64,000 nt of DNA from Balamuthia mandrillaris (GCA_031835245.1 JAVKOQ010000009.1:372001-436000), one strand, 5' to 3'; positions 1-10,088 are shown, numbered from the stretch's first letter. Program-made: numbers and translations. The notes: a model not told the origin generated them from the letters alone.

Positions 1-550
1 TCTCTCATCCTTTTCTTTTTCCTGTAAAACTTATGGCAACGATTATTTGAACAGAGATGATGTTCCTCCTGAAGTGAAGCAGCGGAGACTGAAAGAAATT
101 GTAGACTTGTTCTATGGCATTGCTGCTGAAAAGAACACCCAAGAGGTTGGCAAAAGGCACTTGGTTCTTGTTGAAGGGGTTTGTCCTATCTCTTTGCTTG
201 CTCATGTGTTTATATCTTTTCTCTCTTCTCTTCCCTCTGTCTCCTTCTTCAACTTCTGTTCCATGGTTTTTCTGATTGTTTCGTTCTTTCAGAAAAGCAA
301 ACGATCCGAACATGAACTGTTCGGCAGAACGGACACCAACAAGAAAGTTATCATTCCAGACGTGCCTGTCTCTTCCGTTTATCATCCTCCATTACAACAG
401 CACTCCAACGGCATGGTGAAACTCAACGTTGGAGATTATGTTGTTGTGGAGGTGGAGTCTTGCACGGCCATCAGCCTGCGTGGCGTTCCGCTCGCCAGAA
501 CCACTCTTTCTCACTTTGCTGCTTCTAACAATACAGTTGGACGGCGGTAA
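1..550 (+). CDS. CDK5RAP1: CDK5RAP1/MiaB-type tRNA methylthiotransferase, 3' end (5' partial)
   Basis: This is the C-terminal part of a radical-SAM methylthiotransferase, the family that converts i6A37 to ms2i6A37 in (mainly mitochondrial) tRNA. Two exons are visible, about 55-178 and 293-550, joined by a phase-0 intron of 114 bp. The first encodes the end of the radical-SAM region (DDVPPEVKQRRL, then HLVLVEG). The second encodes the TRAM domain, with KRSEHELFGRTDTNKKV and the typical GDYVVVEV and LRGVPLARTTL segments. The 4Fe-4S and SAM motifs must lie upstream of the window. The intron contains no in-frame stop, so the two exons can be read continuously, but family alignment favours splicing. 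The family assignment is firm; that it is CDK5RAP1 rather than another MiaB relative is likely. Confidence 0.85.
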   Translation, partial: LSSFSFSCKTYGNDYLNRDDVPPEVKQRRLKEIVDLFYGIAAEKNTQEVGKRHLVLVEGVCPISLLAHVFISFLSSLPSVSFFNFCSMVFLIVSFFQKSKRSEHELFGRTDTNKKVIIPDVPVSSVYHPPLQQHSNGMVKLNVGDYVVVEVESCTAISLRGVPLARTTLSHFAASNNTVGRR

Positions 551-599
551 GAATACAAGCAACCTTTATTTATTTCTCCCTCTTTTGCTCTTCTTTTTC

Positions 600-643
600 T
601 TCTTCTTGTTGTTGTTGTTGTTGTTTTATGTTGTTGTTTTATC

Positions 644-684
<41 letters not shown>

Positions 685-806
685 CTTGTTCTTCTTCTTC
701 TTCTTCTTGTTCTTCTTCTTGTTCTTCTTCTTCTTCTTCTTCTTCTTCTTCTTCTTCTTCTTCTTCTTGTTCTTCTTCTTCTTCTTCTTCTTCTTCTTCT
801 TCTTGC
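600..806. repeat. GTT then TTC trinucleotide microsatellite
   Basis: A run of GTT units (about 606-682) passes into TTC units interrupted by TTG (about 683-805). It fills most of the gap between the tRNA methylthiotransferase and the NAD kinase gene. The open frames across it encode only homopolymers (poly-Leu, -Phe, -Glu, -Lys) and are not genes. Confidence 0.95.
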
Positions 807-868
807 TGACCAATTGGTGCTGCTTTTGTGCTGCTTTTGTGCAGAACGCACCCCTCAGGAAATTCTCG

Positions 869-876
869 TGACGTCA
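869..876. promoter_or_regulatory. CRE-like palindrome TGACGTCA
   Basis: A perfect 8-bp cAMP-response-element-type palindrome lies about 40 bp upstream of the proposed NAD kinase ATG. The same octamer lies upstream of NFS1 (22765-22772) and of the Dicer-like gene (49801-49808). A role as a bZIP site is inference. Confidence 0.4.
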
Positions 877-914
877 CGACAGAGGGTAAATTGAAAACAA
901 AAAAGAAGAAAGAG

Positions 915-2588
915 ATGAGAGGGAAAGATGGAGGAGCATGCTTGCGTAGCTTGCGGCACAAGACTTTGGTTGGTTGTTGTCAGCCTCCTTGGTTGTTGCG
1001 GAGGAAAGACGCTACGTGTTTGATATATTCCTCTTGGCGCCTGCGTGGTGGTGCCTCTTCTTCTTCTTACTCCTCCTCGGCCAGCACCCCTTGGGAGGCT
1101 CCTCCCGCCAATGCCCAAGTGGTTTGCCTTGATTCTCTGCCAGAGAAAGTTCCTTTTCACCTGCGCCAACGCAACGGTTTTGTTTTTTTTTTCTTCTTCT
1201 TGTAGTGTCTTTCTTTCTGTTCATCTTATCTTTTCTTTAAAAAAAAAGAGGTGGACAAGGTCAACAGTACGGCGATTGGGAGACACGTTCAAAGCGGAAG
1301 GCTTCGGCTGGACTGGACGGACGGCCCGCCACGCACCGTGCTCTTTGTCAAGAAACAGCACAGCGCGGAGGCCACCAAAGCGTTGGATCGTGTGGCTCAG
1401 TTTCGTGTTCCTCCTCTCCTGCCCCATCTATTCTTCTTTATTTGTGTTCCTCTTCCTCAAACTGACCTTTTTTTTTTTGTGTTCCTTCGTGCTTACTCTC
1501 TCTTTCTTTCTTGTCGTTTCTTGCTTGGTGTCGTTTCTTTTTCTTTACTTCGTTCTTGTCGTTTCTTTGTGTTCTTGTCGGTGCTTTCTTTCTTTGTGGT
1601 GCTCTGGTTAGATGGATGACGAAGGAGTTTGGCTGCAGAGCGTTGGTGGAGCCAGTGACTACCAAAGAACTGCCTCACTGGCCTACTTATGACCCTAGTT
1701 GCTACTTCGTTCTTCTCTTTTCTTCGGCTCTCTCTCTCTCTCTCTCTGTCTCTGTAGTTCGCTCGTCCTCTGCTCTCTCTTATTTTCCTCTTGTCTCTTC
1801 TCTATTCTAACATTTATCGTTCGAAAAGGTCAAGCAGAGCAACTATCTCGGGTTGTGGACTTTGTGGTAACGCTGGGAGGCGATGGCACCATCCTCCATA
1901 CCTCTTCTTTGTTCCAAACTGAGGTGCCACCAGTACTGTCATTTTCAATGGGCACTCTTGGCTTTCTACTACCATTTCGTTAGTATTCCTTTCTTTCTTC
2001 TGCCTTCCATTCACTTTTATTTTCTTAAAACCTTTTTCTTATTGGCCGACCACAACAAAAGGAATTGATGACTACAAAGAAGTGATACAAGCAGTAATGA
2101 AAGGAGGCTTCTCATTAGCCCATCGCATGCGCCTAGCTTGTCATGTACACACTAGTGAACAAACCAACAGCAATGCCAAAAGCACAAACACCTCAACATT
2201 AGAAAACGAACAAACAACACCTACCAGAATTGCCAGTAACGTTTTTCTACTTTCCTTCTTTCTTCATTCTTCTCCTATCTGTTCCCCGTTTCGTTTTGCT
2301 TTCTTTATTTTCATTCTTCTTTGCTTCATCCTGCTTTCTGCTTTTGGTCTTATTTATTCTTTATATATTAGTCTAAAACAAACTCCTTTGTTAAATTTTA
2401 GCTTTTCATGCAATGAACGATGTGGTGCTGCAGGGTAACGCTGCTCGTTTGACGGTCATCGAGTGTTATGTCAACAACAAGTTCCTGGCCACTTGTAGTG
2501 TTCGTGATTTCCCTCTTATGTTTTTCTCCTTTCTCATTTTGACGACCACTACTAACCGTTTTCGTTTATTTCAGGGAGATGGGTTTGT

Positions 2589-2632
<44 letters not shown>

Positions 2633-3236
2633 CTCTTCTCTTCTTTATTCGCTTTATTTATAACAAAGATTTTAAAGGGTGATGGCAGCAACATCAACTG
2701 GAAGTACAGGTGGGTCAAATTTTATTCTTCTGAACTTCCCACCATTCATTTTGTGAGTTTTTTTCACGTTGTATTATTTGTAATCCATTAGCGTACTCGT
2801 TATCATGCGGAGGGAGCATGGTCCATCCTTCCATTCATAGCATTCTCATTACTCCGATCAGCACTCGCAGCTTTCACTTCAAACCTTTTATCTTGCCTGA
2901 TCATTGCACCATCAAACTTAAAGTACTCTTCTTTGTCTTCCTCTTTTTTTTTTATTTGCTTTCTGTTTTTCACTTTTTTCATTCTCCTTCTTACACCCTG
3001 CTCTCTCTCTCTCTCTCTCTCATCAGTTATCACCAACGAGCAGAGAGGATGCGATACCATGGTTTGATGGACAACGAAGAGAGACAGTGAAGAAAGGAGA
3101 TTGGGTGGAGGTGGAAGCATCTCCCTATCCCATTCTCACTGTCAACCGCAGCGACGAGATCGTAGATTGGGTTAGGGCCGTTCGAAACTTGAATCGCTTT
3201 CTTGGAGATAGCGCCAAGAGAAGACCGGATTTTTGA
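915..3236 (+). CDS. NADK: NAD kinase
   Basis: Phosphorylates NAD to NADP. About nine exons can be traced. They begin at 915-1176 (an N-terminal extension that may be a targeting sequence) and 1249 onward. The catalytic hallmarks are the GGDGT motif (VTLGGDGTILHTSSLF near 1867-1920), the GSLGFL-equivalent GTLGFL, the NDVVLQ segment (NE/D motif), and a GDG plus TSTGSTAYS loop that only reads correctly when spliced across a CT-rich intron near 2589-2680. The segments MVHPS, ILITPIS and DGQRR complete the C-terminal sandwich, and the frame closes with TGA at 3234-3236. The ATG at 915 is the first in frame with a phase-1 donor at 1176. The most N-terminal exon is the least certain part. It is transcribed in the same direction as the gene before it and converges with the LRR gene after it. 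Confidence 0.93.
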
Positions 3237-3431
3237 TGATGTAACAGCGAACAGCCAAAAAGATACAGTACTATACAGACAACTCCATCTCCTTCGTTTT
3301 TGCGTGTATATATATATTTTTTTTAATATCTACAGTGACTTCCGCAAAGGAGGCAATGGGAGAACGATAGAAGAAAGAGAGAAAGAAGAAAGCATAAAGA
3401 ACAAAGAAGACAGAGAACACAGACAGTACAC

Positions 3432-4151
3432 TTAGGAGGCAGGAAGAAGCAAAGCCCCACTCTGGCGGTCGAGCAAGCCTACCAACTTTGGGTCATCATG
3501 ACCCAGATACACGCGAACAGGAGGAGTGCCACTCGCTTCTCCACCACTCTCCAACATCGTCTTCTTCAAAAGCCGCTGCAATGCCTTTGCTCCCTTCTCG
3601 CCGATTGGATTGTGGTTCAAAGAGAGCGTGAGCTCACCCTCTCCCTTTTTCCAGCAAACAACCTCCGAGCAAAGACGTTCCGCCAAACGAACCGCTCCCT
3701 CCTCAGTGATGCCGTTATCGCAAAGACCTAACCCTTCCAACGGGACCACTTCTTTTCCTTCTGTTCCGTTGAGACGACGAATGAGAGCATCGATGATGAG
3801 CTCTGCGCCGTCGTCGCCCAAGGCGTTGGAGTTGAGGACAACCGTTTTGAGGTTTGGGTGGCGTTCTATGGCTTGGGCGATCCAACGGACCCCTCCATTC
3901 TCCCCCAGTTTGTTTCGGTTGAGATAGAGTTGTTCGACATAGGCACCGCCGCCTCCACGCGATAACAACCAGTCGCACAAGAGCTGCGCTCCCTCGGCGC
4001 CGATCTCCCAGCCAAGCAGGTCCACCTCCCACCATCGCACGTCGTCGACCTCGGAGCTCCCTTCTTGCGGCTGTTCAGAGGGGGTGTCTGTGCTGTTGGC
4101 TTTGAGCGCGGCTTGCGCTATTCTTTCGAGGTGTGCTTCCAGCTTTGCCAT
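3432..4151 (-). CDS. Leucine-rich-repeat (RNI-like) protein
   Basis: Single-exon protein of about 239 residues. From about residue 45 it shows ribonuclease-inhibitor-type LRRs: WEVDLLGWEIGAEGAQLLCDWL, VEQLYLNRNKLGENGGVRWI, LKTVVLNSNALGDDGAELI, LEGLGLCDNGITEEGAVRL and LTLSLNHNPIGEKGAKAL, spaced about 28-45 residues apart. Such repeats form a curved protein-binding surface; no catalytic domain is present, and the partner is unknown. The start MAKLEAH was preferred over an upstream in-frame ATG because the extra N-terminus falls in low-complexity AT-rich DNA. It converges with NAD kinase (196 bp) and diverges from the next gene (142 bp). Confidence 0.85.
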   Translation of the reverse strand: MAKLEAHLERIAQAALKANSTDTPSEQPQEGSSEVDDVRWWEVDLLGWEIGAEGAQLLCDWLLSRGGGGAYVEQLYLNRNKLGENGGVRWIAQAIERHPNLKTVVLNSNALGDDGAELIIDALIRRLNGTEGKEVVPLEGLGLCDNGITEEGAVRLAERLCSEVVCWKKGEGELTLSLNHNPIGEKGAKALQRLLKKTMLESGGEASGTPPVRVYLGHDDPKLVGLLDRQSGALLLPAS

Positions 4152-4293
4152 TTTATAGAACTGTTTTCTTTTTTTTTTATGCGTTACTTTTGTTGGTATT
4201 TTAAGAATGAAATGAATGATCGGAACGTCATGAATTTTTGGAATGTTGGGAATGTTTGCTATTCCGAACCACAAGAAACACAAAAAAGAAGGA

Positions 4294-5021
4294 ATGGACG
4301 GCGATGGCGAAGCGGAGAAGGTACGGTACCCCCTCCCCCGCCTTGAGTTTGTTGGTGTGGCACTACGAACAGAACTCTCTTGGTCTAAAACGCGCTCTCT
4401 TCTTTATTATTTCGTTAGTACAGGAAACTTTGTGACCGGCTTGAAAGCGCCACAAAACGGCTCGTAAGCAGAAAGTAACGCACCCTTTGGAACTCATTTC
4501 TTTGTTCTCGTTCTTCTTCTTCTTCTTGTTCTTCTTCTTCTTTGCTTCTTGTTCTTCTGCTTATTACCGAAATCTTACTTTCGCTTTTTGATCATATGAT
4601 GCAAAACAAAAAGCGAGGAATTGAAAGAGATGATAGCGGCCAAGGGCCCGCCAGAAGAAACGGATCTAACCGCGCTACAGGCTCTTCTGGACACTGTTCG
4701 CGAATCCCGGAAAAGAGCAGAGCGAGAACGTCAAGTCATCGTGGAAAAGCTCAAATGGCGGTCCATGAGTTCACAGGAAGGACAACAAAACATTTCAAAG
4801 CAACTGGATGAAGAGGTAACTACCGTTCTTTCGTTCTTGTCGTTTCTTCTGTTGGTACAAAGGAACTAACACAAATACACAAAAAGGTACAAAGGCTGAA
4901 AGAACAGTTTGGCAAAGAATCACGGACGGTGTCGCTATTATATTGGGTGATGCTATTGGTCTCTCTGCTCTGCTTCCTGTATCTTGTTGTAGTTTTATCC
5001 AACGATGACCTTCGTTATTGA
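4294..5021 (+). CDS. Small tail-anchored coiled-coil protein
   Basis: Three exons: 4294-4320, 4618-4815 and about 4888-5021. The product is about 119 residues. The middle is a charged helix likely to form a coiled coil (TDLTALQALLDTVRESRKRA, then VEKLKWR). The C-terminus is one strong hydrophobic segment (VSLLYWVMLLVSLLCFLYLVVVL) followed by a short polar tail. That architecture is typical of tail-anchored ER or Golgi proteins such as SNARE- or Bet1-like proteins, but no SNARE zero-layer residue can be placed with confidence. Exon joins are GT..AG and phase 0. The first exon is very short and is the weakest part of the model. No family was recognised. Confidence 0.6.
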
Positions 5022-5786
5022 CGCTGCTGATGGCTCCCACTTTTTTTTTTGACCTCCCCTGTGAGATTCGCTCCTTCCATTAGAATCTCTGGCAACAACA
5101 TATGTTCTTTCTATGGAAGCCTGGTGGTGTCTCTCCAATCTTCTTCGTTTACTTTCTTCTTTCCAACTTGGCTAGATAAATGGAAGGAACTCAGTTACAA
5201 GCAAGCACGTCCATCCCAGTACAATAGCCAAACCAGCGTTTCTGCCAAGACATTTTTTAGCCCACACCACCACCTTCATCGTCTTCTTCATCCCCAAAGT
5301 TTTAGTTCTTATCTTGAAGTTTCACCCCTCCCCCACCTGTCCATGCGCTTTTTTGCGCTTTTCTCACCTCCGGGCGTTGGACAGTTTGCCACCAAGAGGC
5401 AGATGGTGGGAGGGTAGCGGAAATTTTGGAACCGCTAAAGAAAAAAAAAAAAAATAGAACCCCCAAAAAAAGAAACAACAAAAAAGCGTAGTGGTGCACT
5501 GTCAGACCTCTTGAGCAAAAAGGAGTAGTGGTAGTGTAGTGTTCTTCTTCATCTTCTGTTCTTCTTCTTTCTTCACTCTTTTTCTTTCTTCTTTACTCGC
5601 TCTGTTCTTCTTCTTCATATTCTAGCAGCAGCTGCTTGTTCATCTTCTTTCTGGTTCCCTTTCTGGATTTTCATCTTCTTCTTTTTTCTTACTTTGGTGG
5701 TACTTACTTGTTTTTAACACTCTCCTCATTCTTTCTTACGTGCTTGCATGCATTGAAGGACAGGGCGACACTGAAAAAAAAATAGC
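5022..5786. other. Intergenic, pyrimidine-rich, no gene seen
   Basis: This 765-bp gap holds A-runs near 5440-5485 and CTTCTT-rich stretches near 5540-5690. A 122-codon open frame at 5049-5417 has low-complexity Ser/Phe/His composition and no recognisable domain. It is probably the 3' UTR of the coiled-coil gene plus the promoter of the FYVE gene. Confidence 0.6.
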
Positions 5787-7070
5787 ATGGGTTCGTTTCT
5801 GTCGTTCGTGGTGTTGGTGGTCATGGCGGTGGTGGTGGCTTTGGGCTTTTTGGCCTATGCTCTGTTTCACATGAGTGGCAGCAGTGTGCCAAGAGGCACA
5901 GCAGCGAGCTCCACTCGTTCACCAGGTAGCAAAAACAAGGTACACCCACATCCGTGTATTCATTCAAGAGGATTTGTGTGAACTGTATTGGTGATGTGCA
6001 GGCAGTAAGAGCAACACCTGAGCCAAGAAAAGACGTCAGAAACCGAAAGAAGCAGAAGAAAGGTGAAGCTTCCTCTTCATCCGCATCCAAAACTTTGGCC
6101 GCTGATAAGGCCACAGAGCCTCTTCTGCCAAACAAAGAAGGTACACACTTCCCTCTCTTGATATTACTCTCCGATTTAATGTTGGCTCCTGTGTAGACGC
6201 TATCAAGCTTTCACAAGACGAAGGCATATCAGCTGCTCCTCCTCCATCTTCGACTCCTTTCGCTGAGAACGCTGAGATCAACGTTGCACCGGAGGAGACT
6301 CACGATGAGCCTGTTGCTACACAGCCAGAAGCCGCACTGTTGGATGATTCTGCCCATGCTTCAGAACCTGGCTCTCCTCGCCGAATACCCACCGAACCAC
6401 AGGAAGAAGGAGACGAAGAACCCATCGATGCTAGTGCCAGTGTGGAAGACGAAGAAGATGAGGAGGCTAACATTTCAGAAGAGACACCACTGGAGGCCGT
6501 GAATAAGGAAGCTACAGAAGAGCGGTACTCTGGCGAAGAGTTGAAAGCCGCCACTGAATTCGTTGCTAGTCCTTCGGATATCGCAAGAGTGGAGCATAAG
6601 ATCTACACTCAACCTCAGAATGCCGGTCATTGTCAGATTTGCAAAGCTACTCTCAGCCTTTATACTCTACCTCCTAGAAGAGTATGCTCTCTCCCCTTCT
6701 TTCCTCTGCACTCTTTACGCATATCATGTTATATTGCTTACTTGCTTTACGTTTGCAGCATCACTGCAGAGTATGCTACAATACCGTGTGTAGTCAATGC
6801 TCCCCGCATACTGACGTGAATCTCAACAACGGACAAGTTTTCCAAAGGGTATGCGACCGTTGCTGGGTGGACATTGCCACAAAGCTCCGAAATCAGCAAT
6901 TACAACACCACGAAGCAGAAAGGATAGAAGAGCAAGAACAAGACGAGCCAGACGCTTCCCAATCCATTAGCGGTGCTGAGGAAGCTGCCAAGTCATCTTC
7001 CGATGAAGGCTTCACCGTGATTACTAACGTAGCTGACGAAGACCAAGAACACGAAGAGGAGGATAAGTAA
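5787..7070 (+). CDS. Membrane-anchored FYVE zinc-finger protein
   Basis: Four exons with introns near 5940-6002, 6140-6196 and 6682-6759. The protein starts with one strong transmembrane or signal-anchor segment (LSFVVLVVMAVVVALGFLAYALF, residues about 4-27). A long acidic, Ser/Pro-rich linker follows. Then comes a FYVE finger: CQICKATL, PRRHHCRVCYNTVCSQCS across the third splice junction, and RVCDRCW. The RRHHCRxC core is the basic motif that binds phosphatidylinositol 3-phosphate in FYVE domains, so recruitment to endosomal membranes is expected. The tail is acidic. The WxxD tip of classical FYVE domains is not evident before the first Cys pair, so lipid specificity is uncertain. The N-terminal membrane anchor is unusual for the family. 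Confidence 0.8.
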
Positions 7071-7244
7071 ATAGTTTTTTTTTCCCCTCCTATCTCCCCG
7101 CATACTTCTTATTTTGTGTTGGGGTTTTCTTCAAATAAGAAAGGAGTAGAAAAGACGAATACAAAGTTATGTACATACAAAAGGCACGCCAACAATCGTA
7201 CATCTTCCTGTTCGGTTCTATCTCTCTCTCCTTCGTTTTTCCAT
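7071..7244. other. Short convergent intergenic region
   Basis: The gap between the stops of the FYVE gene (+) and the talin-F0-like gene (-) holds only T-rich sequence, which probably contains both 3' ends. Confidence 0.5.
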
Positions 7245-8100
7245 TCATCCAGATGATGTAGAATAAAGGAGCGCAGCCACGGAAGCCAACAACCACTGCA
7301 ACAACAACAACCAAACCACGGGCAATTCAACTGCCACCCACTTGCTCACGCTTAGGAATGCAAAAGTCATCAGCGTTAACCACAGCAGCGACTCTGCCGG
7401 ACGATGGAAACACCATAACCGCAGAAACCTCCACAAGCCGCTTTTCCCTCTTTTCTTGTTGTTGTGGCTGTCGCATTCACTTTCGTTTTTGACGATGCTG
7501 ATGGTAGAAGCTGTTGCCACTACAGAGGAGGACGATGTTGAAGAAGCAGAAGCGGAAGGAGAAGGAAGATGAGCAAGTTCAATCTCGCCTTCTTGACGAA
7601 GGAGGTCGGCGTAGTCGGAGAGGCGACGTCGGTGATCACCTCCATGTAGCCACACATCCTTTTGGTTGTTTTTTTTTGTTTTATTGTTAACGAGAAGGAA
7701 GAAGAAGAACGAAGGAATGAGAAGAAGGTAAAATGGAAACAGTACGGATTGCCGTAGATAAAACGCAAAATTTTTGTTGGAGGCGCTGAGAGGCGTTGGA
7801 GATGGCTGTTCCTCCCGTATGAACGACATAGCCTCAGAGATGGTCAGGGATAAAGGGATCTTGGAGAGCGCGCATCAGACAATGAGAAGAAGAAGAAGAA
7901 GAAGAAGAGGAAATCAATGTAAACAAACAGGACAAAAAAGATAAGGTGGATTTTGAAAAGAAAACCTGAAGGGTTTTGTAGATCATTGGAAACTCTTTGG
8001 GGAACTTGATGCGCAGGAACAGGGCGCTGGGTTCTTCGTCCTTGTTGGAACCAGAGGTCTCCTTGATTTTACCAGAGGAAGTCGCCCGGCTGCCGCTCAT
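7245..8100 (-). CDS. Talin-F0-like ubiquitin-fold protein with C-terminal membrane segments
   Basis: Three exons on the minus strand: 8100-7966, about 7858 to 7748, and about 7658-7245. The spliced N-terminal domain reads LFLRIKFPKEFPMIYKTLQ, then IPLSLTISEAMSFIREEQ, then NFAFYLRQS, and then DVWLHGGDHRRRLSDYADLL across the second intron. Order and spacing match the talin F0/FERM-N ubiquitin-like fold, in which a beta hairpin, a helix, an (F/L)xLFL strand and a WLxxxxxLxxYxL segment occur in that order. After a Ser-rich linker the last about 60 residues hold two hydrophobic stretches (LLWLTLMTFAFLSV and VVWLLLLQWLLASVAALLY), probably a membrane anchor. No FERM F2/F3 lobes and no talin rod are present. 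It shares a divergent promoter with the sirtuin gene. The fold call is inference from pattern. Confidence 0.6.
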
Positions 8101-8210
8101 CTTTTATTTTTTTTTTCTCTCTCTCTCTCTCTTTTCGTTGTTGATCGAAAGGGCACGCTATTTGCTATTTGCTGTCGACACTCATCTCGATAGATATTCA
8201 GGAAAATGGA

Positions 8211-8226
8211 ATATATCGCGATATAT
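8211..8226. promoter_or_regulatory. 16-bp perfect palindrome in divergent promoter
   Basis: ATATATCGCGATATAT is its own reverse complement. It lies between the divergent talin-F0-like (-) and sirtuin (+) genes, and could be a dimeric transcription-factor site. No family is assigned. Confidence 0.45.
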
Positions 8227-8351
8227 CACGGGCAAAGCGCATATATTAACTCTTGGTGGCGATAAAAGGAAGACGCGAAAGAAGGTTCAGGAGAGATGAC
8301 GCCGTTGACCTCAACACATAACGCCAGCCAAGGATAGGCTTTCCTTTCTTC

Positions 8352-8387
8352 GAGGGGACCTTCCCCCCCCTTTGATGGTCCCCTCGT
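8352..8387. other. 10-bp inverted repeat (GC-rich hairpin) upstream of sirtuin gene
   Basis: CGAGGGGACC at 8352-8361 and its exact complement GGTCCCCTCG at 8378-8387 flank a 16-base loop containing eight consecutive C. As DNA this is a cruciform-capable inverted repeat. It lies just upstream of the TATA-like site at 8418, so it is probably outside the main mRNA. A small structured RNA cannot be excluded. Confidence 0.5.
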
Positions 8388-8417
8388 CGTGTTAACACAA
8401 ATAAAAAATATGCATAT

Positions 8418-8425
8418 TATAAAAA
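8418..8425 (+). promoter_or_regulatory. TATA-like box
   Basis: TATAAAAA occurs 63 bp before the sirtuin ATG. It is followed by an A/C-rich leader free of ATG. Confidence 0.5.
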
Positions 8426-8487
8426 CCTTTAGATAATCTATCTTGCGCCACACAAAACCAAACACAACAACAACAGAACACAAACAA

Positions 8488-9497
8488 ATGCAAAGCCCCA
8501 AAGAACGTTGGAACGAAGAGGAGCTCGACAAGCAGCTCGAACTTGCCGCCCAGTACATTCGCGAGGCCGACTACGTCCTCGTGGCCGCCGGTGCCGGCAT
8601 GTCCTTCGACTCTGGCATCGACGACATTCTCCCGGAGGGCTTCGCGCGGGTCTTTCCCTCCATGGCCGCACGCGGCTACAAAACCATGCTGCAGGCCATC
8701 GGCGTCGACTTTGAGGGAGACCCGCTTTTGGCGTGGGGCTACTACGCTCAGCGCATGAAGTGGTACCGGGAGACCCCTCCTCACGAGGGCTATCACAAGC
8801 TCTTCAACATTTGTAAGGCCAAGGAGGACTACTTTGTGTTCACCTCCAACGTGGACGGCATGTTTGAGCGCAGCGGCTTTGATGAGAACAAGTTCTACCT
8901 CAGACAGGGCACCTACAAGTACTTGCAATGCTACAAGCCTTGCTCCGACAACATTTGGCTCAGCGAGGAGGCTCTCAAAGAGGTTTGTTGCTGCTCCTGT
9001 TCTTTTCCTTCTTCTCTTTCTTCTACTCTACATGAGTGCGTGCGCCTAACTGTCTTTCTCCTCCGTTCCAGGCAGAGGCAGCAGTCGATCCCGACACGCT
9101 CCTCCTTCCCGACATCAGCAAAGTGCCCAAATGCCCCAAGTGCGGCGGGGTGGCCTACCACAACGCCAACGCAGGCGACAACTGGGTGAGCGGTCCCTAC
9201 AAGAAGCAGGGCAAGAAGTTCCTCGAGTGGGTGCAATGGACTCTGGCGCAGCCTGGCGAAAAGCGGCTCGTGGCCATCGAGTTGGGTTGCGGGGAGCGTC
9301 TGCCATTCATTAGGCACCCGCTGGAGCAAACCCTGGCGGCACACCCCAGGGCCACCTTGGTGAGGCTGAACCCCTCGGAGCCGGCTATCCCGGAGTTCCT
9401 GAGGGATAGGGCGGTGGGCATTCCGCTGGGAGCCAAGGAGGCGATGGAGAGATTGACAGAGAAGTTGGAGAAGAAGAAGGAAGAGACAACAAACTGA
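8488..9497 (+). CDS. Class-M-like (SirTM-type) sirtuin
   Basis: Two exons, 8488-8982 and 9072-9497, encode 306 residues of SIR2 fold. The NAD-binding GAGMSFDSGI motif, the FTSNVDGMF segment (equivalent to TQNID in classical sirtuins) and a zinc ribbon (CYKPC paired with CPKCGG) are all visible. The usual catalytic HG pair is absent: after FDENKFYL the sequence is RQGTYKYLQC, with Gln where His is expected. SirTM enzymes of bacterial macrodomain-linked operons share this QG arrangement and act as protein ADP-ribosyltransferases; that function is inferred here by resemblance only. No macrodomain or lipoate-ligase gene is adjacent. The sequence is GC-richer and less interrupted than its neighbours, which would fit later acquisition. 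The ATG at 8488 is the first in the leader. Confidence 0.85.
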
Positions 9498-10084
9498 ACA
9501 AGGATTGTTTTTGTAAATGGTTAAAAATACATTTTTTTTTAAAAAAAATCGAACTTGTGTTGCAACACAGGTAGGTGAAGAGAACCACCTTTCGTGTTTC
9601 TCTGTGATGGCGGGAGCAAGCGAACTACAAATGTTCCATAGTGCAAATGAATTAACTCCATCATTAGCGGAATGCCGAAGAACTCTAATGATTAGCAGGG
9701 CAAAAGCGCAACAAAAACACAAAAGAGAGAGAGGAAGGAAAGCAATTCTTGGTTGTTTCTTCCTTTGTGGTGAACCGATGTTGTTGGTGGGGTAAAAGTT
9801 GTTCTGGGTTTTTCGAGTACTTTTTTGTTTTTTTTGTGGGGAAAGAGCGACAAAAGTTGGAGAGGAAGTCCGTCGGCAGGGGCTGTTGGCCGAAAGGAGG
9901 GAGGAAGGACTGCAGCCACAGGGGGACTTTTATTTTTTTCAAGTAGTTCCCAAGCTGCTAATTTCCTTGAAAGCTAAGAGCTTCGTGCCACTCTCCTCCT
10001 CTTCTTTCTGCTGCCACTTTTATTAGTATTGTTTATTATAGCCATTACATAATAGCAAGTCAACAAACCATACTACAGCGGTAC

Positions 10085-10088
<4 letters not shown>

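Noticed and set aside
511-961. Overlapping open frames of poly-Lys, poly-Glu, poly-Arg, poly-Leu and poly-Phe
   Set aside because: All are translations of the GTT/TTC microsatellite in different frames; no domain and no sensible start.
5049-5417. 122-codon plus-strand frame after the coiled-coil gene
   Set aside because: Low-complexity Ser/Phe/His composition, no homology recognised, ends in A-rich intergenic DNA.
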